In this document: in pieces, positions 32,249 to 39,985 of the stretch
Layout: each line of letters starts with the position of its first letter
Numbering within the stretch: the first letter of the stretch is position 1
DNA from: Oscillospiraceae bacterium
GTDB taxonomy: Bacteria > Bacillota > Clostridia > Oscillospirales > Acutalibacteraceae
Direction: 5' to 3'
Assembly (NCBI GenBank): GCA_031280825.1
Contig: JAITGE010000034.1
Location: 1-41,923, forward strand
Length of the DNA: 41,923 nt
Translations under genes and position numbers: made by a program
Notes under the pieces: generated by a model
The model's input: only the letters and a program-made list of their open reading frames with translations
What the model was told of the DNA's origin: nothing
Database searches by the model: none

Positions 32249-34099
32249 ATGAAGGCAATTCTCGCATTTTTCATGGCGATCCTGACAGCGATTTTGAGTC
32301 TTTTCGGTCTTGGCGGTGTGATTGGCGGCGGCATTGGCGATGGAAGTCTGCCAACGCAGGTTCCGGGCATTACCAACGGCGAATGGCTTAAGCTCGTTAC
32401 CGAAACATTCAACCTTGCGGATCAAGACTACACGGAAGCACCTTATTTCGGAACGATAACAGCTGCGGATCCCTACTTCCCGTATGTGCAGATCAGCTGC
32501 GACTGGGGCATTGTTCTGACGACAGACAGCTTCAAGACGGGCGATAAGCTGCAAAACTCCTTCATGGCAGTGACCTTGGTTCGCGCCGCGAAGCTGGGCT
32601 TGACCGAAGGCACGTCCCTTGCGGGACTGGGCGATCTCGCCAACGCCGAAGAAATCGCCGCCGCCATTGCCAACGGGTTGATTGCGCTTCAGAACGGGAA
32701 GTTCAAGGAAGCGACCGTCAGCCTTGAGGACGCGACTGCGGCCGCAAAAGAAGCGTTTGATCTGCTGATGAACAAAAAGCACAAAGCGACTTCCTTGGAT
32801 GTCACACTGAAGGAGGCGACCGCCGATCTCAGCGCACAGGGGCTGTTCGACGATGAAATCCCGACGACGGACACCGAGCTGAAGGCGACAGATGTGTTTG
32901 AAGAGGTAGCGTTTGAGGGCGATTTTGCCCCGGATCTCCGTGCTTCAGCCATCACAGACGCCAAAGGCGCCGTGCTCAACGACGGCGTTGCGGGCGACCC
33001 CAACAGCGCTTCGGTGCAGGCCATTCAGGGCTTGGGCGATTTCAGCCTTGCCGACCTCAAGAACTTTGATCTCAAGGCATTGCTTGCCAAGGTCGATTGG
33101 AAATCCCTGCTCAAAAAAATCAATTTCAGCTTTGATATTCCCTTGGGCAGCCAACAGGTTTCCGTCAATATGGCGGTTGTGGATGATGGCTTTCGCGCCA
33201 GCCTGAGCGGCTTTCTTTTTGACGGCATCAGCCTTTCAAAGAGCTATGAGCTGACCAATTTCGTGCTGAGCACGGATATGGACGCGAACCTGCTTGCCGG
33301 CAACATCCGCAACACCTACGTTCGTTTGGGCTATGATATGGTCGAAAAGACCGCGATCAGCGGCGGCTACGCCGGCTCACTCTCGGATATCGAACCCGGC
33401 GAGGGCGAAGCTCCCGCGGATGTTATGGAACGCCTGAAGGCGGGTCTGATTGACATGGTAAAGGGCACCGGCGGCACAGTCAACCTCTTCACTGCGGTTG
33501 TTCCGATCCCGAACCTGCCGGCGATGACCGTAACCATCACCTTCTCGCTCACCATCACCGTGGATGGGCAAATCAGCATCACCGTAACATCAAATGAGCT
33601 GAAAGGCTTTGAGATCGTCAATGGTCGCGCGCACTTCCTGAATCAATCCACTGTTACGTCGGAGAATTATTATATTAACGCCAATGCCGAAGCAAAGGCC
33701 AACGTCAGTGTTGATCTGAGCTTGCTGGGCTTCTGCCTAGTTGATGTCGGCGTGAGTGCGGGTATCGGTGCAACCGCTTATGTTGACCTGCAATGGGCCA
33801 ATGCAAACGGCATCGCAACCTACAAAATCGATAATCTTCCGGCAGGGCTTGTGATTGACACCAAGATCCCCAGCAGCTATGATGGCATGACCTACACTGG
33901 CGAGGTCTATGTGTATTGGATTCTGGAGATCTATTACGGCAGAAAATCGAAGATCCTCAGCCTCATTCCATCCCAATACCGCGAATTCAAGATTTTGGGA
34001 AAATCAGGCTCGATTGCCGGCGATTCCGCTTCGTTGATTTATCATGGAACCTTCAACCAAGACGGAGCGGAAAATCGCGTGTTTGGCAAAGTCGTCTGA
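32249..34099 (+). CDS. Large secreted protein of unknown function with an SLH-like N-terminal region
   Basis: The 616-residue protein starts at 32249, where AAAGGAGG precedes ATG by about 6 nt; the frame also opens at 32147 but that part lacks a site and spoils the signal peptide. Residues 1-~28 are a hydrophobic export signal (AILAFFMAILTAILSLFGLGG). Residues ~35-120 resemble an S-layer homology repeat (PYVQISCDWGIV, then TGDKLQNSFMAVTLVRAAKLG). An Ala-rich helical part follows, and from ~270 the protein is beta-rich (AVVPIPNLPAMTVTITFSL and INANAEAKANVSVDLSLLG). No catalytic motif was found. It may be a structural or surface-attached protein. It is monocistronic with its own promoter and terminator. 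Confidence 0.82.
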   Translation: MKAILAFFMAILTAILSLFGLGGVIGGGIGDGSLPTQVPGITNGEWLKLVTETFNLADQDYTEAPYFGTITAADPYFPYVQISCDWGIVLTTDSFKTGDKLQNSFMAVTLVRAAKLGLTEGTSLAGLGDLANAEEIAAAIANGLIALQNGKFKEATVSLEDATAAAKEAFDLLMNKKHKATSLDVTLKEATADLSAQGLFDDEIPTTDTELKATDVFEEVAFEGDFAPDLRASAITDAKGAVLNDGVAGDPNSASVQAIQGLGDFSLADLKNFDLKALLAKVDWKSLLKKINFSFDIPLGSQQVSVNMAVVDDGFRASLSGFLFDGISLSKSYELTNFVLSTDMDANLLAGNIRNTYVRLGYDMVEKTAISGGYAGSLSDIEPGEGEAPADVMERLKAGLIDMVKGTGGTVNLFTAVVPIPNLPAMTVTITFSLTITVDGQISITVTSNELKGFEIVNGRAHFLNQSTVTSENYYINANAEAKANVSVDLSLLGFCLVDVGVSAGIGATAYVDLQWANANGIATYKIDNLPAGLVIDTKIPSSYDGMTYTGEVYVYWILEIYYGRKSKILSLIPSQYREFKILGKSGSIAGDSASLIYHGTFNQDGAENRVFGKVV

Positions 34100-34152
34100 C
34101 GATCTTCAAATCGCGACAGAATTTCGGTTCCTCAACATTGCATATGCAAGAG

Positions 34153-34186
34153 CCGGCATCGCTGCGAAGCGATGCCGGTAATTTTC
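34153..34186 (+). terminator. Terminator after the secreted protein gene
   Basis: Perfect 11-bp stem CCGGCATCGCT (34153-34163) / AGCGATGCCGG (34168-34178) with a GCGA tetraloop, then TAATTTT. It lies 53 nt past the stop and just before the convergent helicase stop at 34201. Confidence 0.85.
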
Positions 34187-34200
34187 GGTGCTGCAAACCG

Positions 34201-36393
34201 TTAAGTGACGACCGTTGCGTTCGCCAGCCATTCCATCGCTTTTTCGCAATCCAAATACTGCGCGGCTGTTTCTTCGCGCAGCAGCTTTTCCGGCAGAAAG
34301 GCGTCGAACTTGCCGCGCGGGCGCAGCTTTTGCGGTTCAAATTCCAGTTCCGCTGAACAGATACCCGTTGCCTGAATTGCTCGCAGAGTGTGTCGCAGTT
34401 CTGCGGGCTTTTTATGTCCGCAATCCAAATACACCGGGTTAAAACCGCCGGGCAGGATTTCCGCCGTGACGCCTTGCTTTTTCAGCGCGAGACAAAGCGC
34501 CTGCAGCGCCGGTGTGCCCAGCCACGGGAAGAGCTTTGTACTGCGATCGCCGCCCAAATCCGCGCCGAATTCATGCCCGCTTTCAAAGATGGCTTGCGTC
34601 GCCAAACCATACCGCGCCGCGATGCCGCGCATTTGCGCCAGCGCTTGCGCGCTGTGCGGATTCAGGTAAGCGTATACGGCGTCCTCCGCCAATACGCGGC
34701 GCATACGCTCCAAAAGATGCGCGTGCAGGTTGCCCGTGCAAAAGGATTTCCACTTTGTTTCCGCTGTGCGGCGCGAGGGCAGGACGGTGATGATCTTCTT
34801 TTCTTCATCACAGCGTAAAACAGCCCAGCATTTACCGCCCAGCACCAGTCGTTCCCCCGGGAGTGTCGTTTCCGTTACGGTGCCGATGGTGTCGCCCTTG
34901 TGACGCACCTGAAATTCATCCGGGACGCGAAAGACGGAAAGAAAATCATAGCTGCTCACCGGGAGATCTGCCGCGGCGCCAAGCATCAGCCCGCCCGCGT
35001 CGCCTTTTTGCAGCAGCTTGAGGTGCATAAGGTGCTGCAGCAGCGTGCGATATTCCTCTTGTGTAACAGCGGAAAAAGCGGGCAGGGTGAGGATTTCCTG
35101 CGCCAGCCTTGCCGCCGCAATTTCGCCTGCCGCAGCTGTGACGCACATGGTTTGGTGAAAACACAGGCTGAAGGGCTTGGTATGCGCCGCGATTGGTTCC
35201 ACCCATTTTTCTTCCAGATACAATTGAATGATGGCAATGCACTTAATAAAATCCCAGTCAATGCGTGTGAGTGGTTCTGCGGGGTCGCTTTCGAGCTCGC
35301 TTTGCAGCAAAAAGAGCAGCTCTGCCGGCTGCCCCTTCCGACCGCAGCGTCCAATGCGCTGCGTGAAGCTCGAGGCGCTGAGCGGCGACAGACCGAACTG
35401 CACTACGCGATCCATGTCGCCAATATCCAGCCCCAGCTCCAGCGTGACAGTGGCGGCGGTGACGAGGGGCTGCTCGCTGCGCTTGATCTCGCGCTCCGTT
35501 TCCTCCCGCAAAGCCGTGGCGAGGCTGCCGTGGTGCACACGGTAAACGTCCGGGGTTTTATGTCGCGCCGCAATTCGTTTGAGGTTGGCGCAGGCAAGCT
35601 CCGCCGCTACGCGTTCAATGGTGAAGACGATAGTTTTTTTACCCAGTGTTTGTTCATATAAAAGCTTCCATTTTCCGTTTTCTTCGGCGGCGGTGTAATC
35701 CAGCCGGAGCAGCAGGCGGCGCTTTTGCTCCGGCGGCGAGGGGTGCAGGCATTGCCGACCTGTTCCGGCGCTGAGCCAGGCACAGGCGGCGCCGGTGTCG
35801 CCTAAGGTTGCGGAAAGTCCGATGCGCCGCGGCGCACAGCCTGCGGTGCGCTCCAGCCGTTCCAACAGGCATTGCAGCTGGATGCCGCGCTCATTGGCCA
35901 TAAAATGGTGCACCTCATCCACAACCACGAAGCGCAGGTCACCAAAGAGAGCGGGTATATCATGCGCTCGCCGCGTGAGAAGACCTTCAAGGGATTCCGG
36001 CGTGATTTGCAGAACGCCCTCCGGGTTGCGCAGCAGCCGCGCCTTGCCGCTTGCCGAAGCGTCGCCGTGCCACTTGGTCACGGGAATGCCGCCTTCTTCA
36101 AGCAGACCCTGCAGCCGCACGAACTGATCGTTGATCAACGCCTTGAGCGGGCTGACATATAATATGCCCACGCTGCTCGCCGGGTTTTCATTCAGCAAGG
36201 TAAGCGCGGGCAAAAAGGCGGCCTCCGTTTTGCCTGAAGCCGTCCCCGTGGAGAGCAACACATGCGCCTGCGAAGAAAAAAGAGCTTCTCCGGCGGCGAT
36301 TTGCACGGGGCGCAGCGCCTGCCATCCCGCGCGATAGATGTAATCCTGTATCCACGGAGCAAGGCGGTCATAAATCTCCAACGGTAACGTCAC
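34201..36393 (-). CDS. Superfamily 2 DEAD/DEAH-box helicase, Lhr-like
   Basis: From GTG 36393 the protein is about 730 residues. Motif I is STGTASGKTEAAF (Lys55), motif II is DEVH (159-162), motif III is SAT (~194), and motif VI is QRIGRCGRKGQ. After the two RecA-like domains come a winged-helix-like region and a C-terminal part, the layout of Lhr-type helicases without the very long C-terminal extension. Such proteins act in DNA repair or nucleic-acid remodelling. GTG 36393 is chosen because GGGAAGG lies just before it and upstream codons overlap the divergent gene region; start choice is uncertain by tens of residues. No partner nuclease is adjacent. Confidence 0.88.
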   Translation of the reverse strand: MTLPLEIYDRLAPWIQDYIYRAGWQALRPVQIAAGEALFSSQAHVLLSTGTASGKTEAAFLPALTLLNENPASSVGILYVSPLKALINDQFVRLQGLLEEGGIPVTKWHGDASASGKARLLRNPEGVLQITPESLEGLLTRRAHDIPALFGDLRFVVVDEVHHFMANERGIQLQCLLERLERTAGCAPRRIGLSATLGDTGAACAWLSAGTGRQCLHPSPPEQKRRLLLRLDYTAAEENGKWKLLYEQTLGKKTIVFTIERVAAELACANLKRIAARHKTPDVYRVHHGSLATALREETEREIKRSEQPLVTAATVTLELGLDIGDMDRVVQFGLSPLSASSFTQRIGRCGRKGQPAELLFLLQSELESDPAEPLTRIDWDFIKCIAIIQLYLEEKWVEPIAAHTKPFSLCFHQTMCVTAAAGEIAAARLAQEILTLPAFSAVTQEEYRTLLQHLMHLKLLQKGDAGGLMLGAAADLPVSSYDFLSVFRVPDEFQVRHKGDTIGTVTETTLPGERLVLGGKCWAVLRCDEEKKIITVLPSRRTAETKWKSFCTGNLHAHLLERMRRVLAEDAVYAYLNPHSAQALAQMRGIAARYGLATQAIFESGHEFGADLGGDRSTKLFPWLGTPALQALCLALKKQGVTAEILPGGFNPVYLDCGHKKPAELRHTLRAIQATGICSAELEFEPQKLRPRGKFDAFLPEKLLREETAAQYLDCEKAMEWLANATVVT

Positions 36394-36423
36394 CCACCTT
36401 CCCACTTGGACATATACTAAAGA

Positions 36424-36439
36424 TGTGGGGCGCCCCACA
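36424..36439. promoter_or_regulatory. 16-bp perfect palindrome between divergent genes (candidate operator)
   Basis: TGTGGGGCGCCCCACA is a perfect inverted repeat. It lies 30 bp upstream of the helicase start and 25 bp upstream of the cysteine-rich gene ATG, just downstream of a TATACT (36413-36418) that could be the -10 box of the latter. It may bind a dimeric regulator or form a 5' mRNA hairpin. Confidence 0.6.
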
Positions 36440-36464
36440 CCGATCGCGAAAGGAGAAATGTGCA

Positions 36465-36716
36465 ATGTGTTGCGATGTTCCGGGCAATAGCTGCCCGTCA
36501 AATCGTTGCTGCTGCGGTGGCGGGCTGGATCTTTGCGCCGGCATGAACAGCCTTGTCAACGGCTTCAGCAATGGCTTGAATTCTTTGCTCAACGGTGTTT
36601 GCGGCGGCATGAATTCTTTGCTGAATTCCGGTTGCAATCCCGGCTGCAAGCCTGCGTGTAAGCCTGTCTGCGAATGCAAAACGACCTGCGAGTGCAAATG
36701 CAAGCCTTGCTGCTAA
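36465..36716 (+). CDS. Cysteine-rich repeat peptide, 83 residues with 18 Cys
   Basis: ATG 36465 follows AAAGGAG by about 9 nt; an upstream in-frame ATG at 36423 overlaps the palindrome and lacks a site. The N-terminal part has clusters MCC and CCC (residues 2-3, 15-17). Residues 26-58 are three tandem 11-residue repeats of form G(M/L)NSL(L/V)N(G/S)xxx, encoded by 33-bp units at 36540-36638. Residues 57-83 carry Cys every two to four positions (CNPGC, CKPAC, CKPVC, CEC, CKC, CKPCC). There is no signal peptide, no His and one aromatic residue. I do not recognise the family. Metal binding, a disulfide-linked structural role such as spore coat, or a modified peptide are all possible. A terminator follows directly. 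The codon-level repeats and clear signals suggest a real gene. Confidence 0.75.
   Translation: MCCDVPGNSCPSNRCCCGGGLDLCAGMNSLVNGFSNGLNSLLNGVCGGMNSLLNSGCNPGCKPACKPVCECKTTCECKCKPCC
36540..36638 (+). repeat. Three 33-bp coding repeats in the cysteine-rich gene
   Basis: Units at 36540-36572, 36573-36605 and 36606-36638 encode GMNSLVNGFSN, GLNSLLNGVCG and GMNSLLNSGCN. The second and third share the DNA string GAATTCTTTGCT, consistent with internal duplication. Confidence 0.8.
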
Positions 36717-36749
36717 AGGCTGTTGCGCGCGTGTAAATATTCGGAACAA

Positions 36750-36790
36750 ACGTGCCTTGCGGTTTATGCGTGCCGCAGGGCGCGTTTTTA
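36750..36790 (+). terminator. Terminator of the cysteine-rich gene
   Basis: A 13-bp stem at 36750-36762 / 36773-36785 (two G-U pairs) with a 10-nt loop, followed by TTTTTA. It lies 33 nt past the stop and abuts the end of the convergent HTH gene. Confidence 0.8.
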
Positions 36791-37036
36791 TTCCATATTG
36801 CCCAGCAGCCAATCCACGCTCACTTCCAACGCTTTTGCGATGCATTTCAGCTCGATATCCGTCACAAAGCGGTTCTGCCCTTCGAGCTTTGAAAGCCCGG
36901 AGGCGTTTAAATCAATGCCCTGGATCTGCAGAAGCGTCAGCAAATCCTTTTGCTTTATGTGCAATTCCCTGCGCCGCTGCCCCACCCTTTCTCCAACCAA
37001 ATTCCTGTCACCAAGAGCCTGCTGCCTTGTGCGCAC
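36788..37036 (-). CDS. Small XRE/Cro-type HTH transcriptional regulator
   Basis: The 82-residue protein is a single helix-turn-helix domain: VGQRRRELHIKQKDLLTLLQIQG at helices 1-2, LNASGLSKLEGQNRFVTD at the recognition helix and turn, then ELKCIAKALEVSVDWLLG at helices 4-5, ending almost at once. GTG 37036 follows GGAGGAG with ~5 nt spacing; an earlier GTG at 37054 overlaps that site. It has its own promoter and is convergent with the cysteine-rich gene, so it might regulate that gene through the nearby palindrome, but this is inference. It has no effector domain. Confidence 0.88.
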   Translation of the reverse strand: MRTRQQALGDRNLVGERVGQRRRELHIKQKDLLTLLQIQGIDLNASGLSKLEGQNRFVTDIELKCIAKALEVSVDWLLGNME

Positions 37037-37094
37037 AAGAACTCCTCCTCCCACAGCACGTTATGCAAAAATGTTGATGATTTTCCCCACAGGT

Positions 37095-37123
37095 ATCTTA
37101 CCAAATTTTGTGGCGTTTTGCAA
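37095..37123 (-). promoter_or_regulatory. Promoter of the HTH regulator
   Basis: On the minus strand TTGCAA (37123-37118), a 17-nt spacer and TAAGAT (37100-37095). The leader to the GTG would be about 50 nt. Confidence 0.6.
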
Positions 37124-37196
37124 GATGGTGGCGAAATATTTTTTTTGAGCCGCGGTCACAGGGCTTTGGCGCAGGCTATCCGCATAAAATACCCAA

Positions 37197-37226
37197 AACC
37201 GGGCGGAGTGCTTTCTCCGCCCGGTT
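37197..37226 (-). terminator. Terminator of the YcaC-like hydrolase gene
   Basis: A 12-bp GC-rich stem AACCGGGCGGAG / CTCCGCCCGGTT with a 6-nt loop, followed on the minus strand by TTGGGTATTTT. It starts 18 nt past the stop. Confidence 0.85.
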
Positions 37227-37243
37227 CCCTTCACTCTGTAGCG

Positions 37244-37915
37244 CTAAACCTTGTTCAACTGCACCTGCGGGTGCTGCTGTGCCTGCGCCTGTGGGAGCAT
37301 GGTTTCACTGTATTCTACGCCCAGACCGTAAGCGCCGCTGTGTTCTTTGATAATTCCCATGACCTTCTGGTAGCTGTCTTGGTTTGCCCAATCGCGCTGC
37401 CATTCAAGCATAACCTGCTGCCAGGTAACGGGGATGACACCTGCCTGCACCATACGCATTACCGCCATATCGTGCGCTTCCTTTGTCGCGCCGCCGCAGG
37501 CGTCGGTGACCACATAAACCTCGAAGCCATCCTCACGCATACTCAGCGCGGGGAAGCACACGCAAGCCTCCGTCCACAAGCCGGCAAGCAGGAGTTTTCG
37601 TTTGCCTGTACCGACGACGGCCGTTTTGAGGTTTTGATCTTCCCAGCAGTTGATGCACGTGCGGTCTATCGGGACGGATTGCGGATATACGCCTTGCAGC
37701 TTTTGCGCCATATAGCCCGAGAACTGCTGCGCCTCCACAGTCGTCAGGATGCACGGAGCCTGGAACGCCTGCGCCGCCTTTGCGAGGGCGGTGACGTTGT
37801 TTAAAACGCAGCTGCGGTTATGGCTTTCCACGCCAAAATACATTTGCGGCTGGTGATCAATCACCACAACCGCTGATTGCGTTGGGTCAAGCAGCGATTT
37901 TTGATAATCGCGCAT
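37244..37915 (-). CDS. YcaC-like isochorismatase-family hydrolase
   Basis: The 223-residue protein is a cysteine hydrolase of the isochorismatase superfamily. Asp20 lies in VVVIDHQPQM, and the nucleophile Cys118 in AGLWTEACVCFPALS; the block GFEVYVVTDACGGATKEAHDMAV also matches the YcaC subgroup. The substrate of YcaC-like proteins is not known. ATG 37915 follows GAGGAG by 10 nt; an earlier in-frame start lacks a site. The position of the catalytic Lys is not clear by eye. It is monocistronic and divergent from pckG across about 245 bp, which hold the pckG promoter and otherwise nothing I can support. Confidence 0.88.
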   Translation of the reverse strand: MRDYQKSLLDPTQSAVVVIDHQPQMYFGVESHNRSCVLNNVTALAKAAQAFQAPCILTTVEAQQFSGYMAQKLQGVYPQSVPIDRTCINCWEDQNLKTAVVGTGKRKLLLAGLWTEACVCFPALSMREDGFEVYVVTDACGGATKEAHDMAVMRMVQAGVIPVTWQQVMLEWQRDWANQDSYQKVMGIIKEHSGAYGLGVEYSETMLPQAQAQQHPQVQLNKV

Positions 37916-38101
37916 AGCTTTCACACTCCTCTGTTGTTTTGGGTTCCTGCTTAGCATCCCCTGTGTTGCGGCAAAGATGCATGGGGATTTTTAGCAGTCC
38001 AGACAGATGCAATCCGCTGTGTATTTTCTTGCAAAATCGCACTGGTTTTTTGGTATTTTTAACGAATTTTTTGGCACGATGAAGTTTTTTCGCGCTACAG
38101 C

Positions 38102-38130
38102 TTGCATTTTTTCAGCCTTTGTAGTATACT
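38102..38130 (+). promoter_or_regulatory. pckG promoter
   Basis: TTGCAT (38102-38107), a 17-nt spacer and TATACT (38125-38130). Start near 38137 leaves a ~25-nt leader with CAGGGGG before the ATG. No cre-like operator was identified. Confidence 0.72.
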
Positions 38131-38161
38131 TATGGCAATTTGACGCAGGGGGTATGATCGC

Positions 38162-39943
38162 ATGACGGAACGCACAAAGAACCCAACGGTTCTGGCTTGG
38201 CTCAAGGAAATGACGGATCTGGTGCAGCCGGACGCCGTTGTTTGGATTGACGGCAGCGAGACGCAGCTGGAGGCATTGCGCAAGGAAGCCTGCGCTTCCG
38301 GCGAATTACATAAGCTGAACGAGGATTTGTTGCCCGGGTGCTATTTGCACCGCACGGCGCTGAACGATGTTGCCCGCGTGGAGCACCGCACCTTCATTTG
38401 CACGCCAACCAAGGAAATGGCGGGACCGACCAACAATTGGATGGCGCCCGAAGAGGGCTACGCGTTGCTCAAGGGCATTGCCAAGGGAAGCTATAAGGGG
38501 CGCACGGCGTATATCATCCCATATAGCATGGGTCCCGTTGGCTCGCCCTTCAGCAAGGTGGGCGTGGAGCTGACCGACAGCATCTATGTCGTACTGAATA
38601 TGGCGATCATGGCGCGTGTAGGGCAGGCTGTGTTCGATACGCTGGGCGACAGCGATGATTGGGTGCGTGGTCTGCACTGCCGCTGTGGTATTGAGGAAGA
38701 AAAGCGCTATATTTGCCATTTTCCGCAGGATAATACGATTATCAGCGTCAATTCCGGCTACGGCGGGAATGTGCTGCTAGGCAAAAAGTGCTTTGCGCTG
38801 CGCATTGCATCCTATCAGGGCTGGAAGGAGCAGTGGATGGCGGAGCATATGCTGATTTTGGGCATCGAAAAGCCCAATGGCGAAGTGAAATATATTTGTG
38901 CGGCGTTTCCTTCCGCCTGTGGCAAAACAAACCTCGCCATGCTTATTCCGCCGGAAAGCTATCGCAAAAAAGGCTACAAGGTCTGGTGTGTGGGCGACGA
39001 CATTTCATGGATTCGCAAGGGTGCGGACGGGCGGCTTTACGCCATCAACCCGGAGAATGGCTTCTTCGGCGTCGCGCCCGGCACGAATGCCAAAAGCAAT
39101 TTCAACGCGCTTGAAAGCACCAGAAAGGGCACGATCTTTACCAACGTCGTGCTTGATAAAACCGGCAACACCGTTTGGTGGGAGAGCTTGGATAAAAATC
39201 CGCCCACGGACGCGATTGATTGGAAGGGGAACCCTTGGAACGGCGCGGAAGCGACCGCTCCGGGCGCGCATCCCAACAGCCGCTTTACGGCTCCGGCGCA
39301 AAACTGCCCCTGCATCAGCCCGGAATTTGAGAACCCGCAGGGCGTTCCGATTTCGGCGTTTGTGTTTGGCGGTCGCCGCGCGAAGCTTGCGCCATTGGTG
39401 TACCAGGCGAAGAGCTGGAATCACGGTGTTTTTGTCGGTTCGAGCATGGCCAGCGAAACAACTGCCGCCGCCGCCGGCGCGGTGGGTGTCGTGCGCCGTG
39501 ATCCGATGGCGATGATTCCTTTTTGCGGCTATGATATGGCGGATTACTGGCAGCACTGGATTGACATGGGCGCTTCCGTGGATGCCGATAAGGCTCCGAA
39601 GGTGTTCCATGTGAATTGGTTCCGGAAGGACGACGAGGGAAGCTTCATGTGGCCGGGCTTTGGCGATAACCTCCGTGTGTTGGATTGGATAATTGACCGC
39701 TGTGAAGGGAAGGCGGAAGCAGTCGAAACGCCCATCGGTTACTTGCCCAAGGCGGAGGATATTGATTTAGAGGGTATTGAAGATGAGGTAAGTGCGGATA
39801 CGCTTGCGACGATCCTGGATGTGGATCCGGCGCTGTGGAGAACGGAAGCTGCGGGCATCGCGGAGTTTTACGCCAAGTTTGGCGATAAAGTCCCCGTGGA
39901 GCTGCAAGAATGCTTGGCGACCCTAAAGGCGAACGTAGGCTAA
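38162..39943 (+). CDS. pckG: Phosphoenolpyruvate carboxykinase (GTP)
   Basis: The 593-residue enzyme interconverts oxaloacetate and PEP with GTP/GDP. The GTP-type signature P-loop is FPSACGKTN (249-257) with the reactive Cys253. Other blocks are GCYLHRT, TNNWM, YSMGPVGSP, CVGDDISWI, GFFGVAPGTN and FGGRR. The length (~590-620) and these motifs exclude the ATP-type enzyme. In fermentative Clostridia it may run toward oxaloacetate as part of succinate or propionate formation, or serve gluconeogenesis; sequence alone does not decide. ATG 38162 follows AGGGGG by ~9 nt. It is monocistronic with a strong terminator. Confidence 0.97.
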   Translation: MTERTKNPTVLAWLKEMTDLVQPDAVVWIDGSETQLEALRKEACASGELHKLNEDLLPGCYLHRTALNDVARVEHRTFICTPTKEMAGPTNNWMAPEEGYALLKGIAKGSYKGRTAYIIPYSMGPVGSPFSKVGVELTDSIYVVLNMAIMARVGQAVFDTLGDSDDWVRGLHCRCGIEEEKRYICHFPQDNTIISVNSGYGGNVLLGKKCFALRIASYQGWKEQWMAEHMLILGIEKPNGEVKYICAAFPSACGKTNLAMLIPPESYRKKGYKVWCVGDDISWIRKGADGRLYAINPENGFFGVAPGTNAKSNFNALESTRKGTIFTNVVLDKTGNTVWWESLDKNPPTDAIDWKGNPWNGAEATAPGAHPNSRFTAPAQNCPCISPEFENPQGVPISAFVFGGRRAKLAPLVYQAKSWNHGVFVGSSMASETTAAAAGAVGVVRRDPMAMIPFCGYDMADYWQHWIDMGASVDADKAPKVFHVNWFRKDDEGSFMWPGFGDNLRVLDWIIDRCEGKAEAVETPIGYLPKAEDIDLEGIEDEVSADTLATILDVDPALWRTEAAGIAEFYAKFGDKVPVELQECLATLKANVG

Positions 39944-39950
39944 ATAAGTA

Positions 39951-39984
39951 AACCCCGAACGCTGTTGAGGCGTTCGGGGTTTTT
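39951..39984. terminator. Bidirectional terminator between pckG and the glycosyltransferase
   Basis: A perfect 12-bp stem AACCCCGAACGC (39951-39962) / GCGTTCGGGGTT (39970-39981) with a 7-nt loop and a following T-run on the plus strand. It ends 2 nt before the stop of the convergent gene. Confidence 0.9.
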
Positions 39985-39985
39985 G

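Noticed and set aside
36788-37036. XRE gene plus neighbour as a toxin-antitoxin pair
   Set aside because: The only small neighbour is convergent, not in an operon, has its own terminator, and resembles no known toxin.
37960-38000. ATCCCC...GGGGAT repeat followed by TTTTT, terminator-like on the plus strand
   Set aside because: The stem is only six bases with a long loop and there is no plus-strand gene upstream to terminate.
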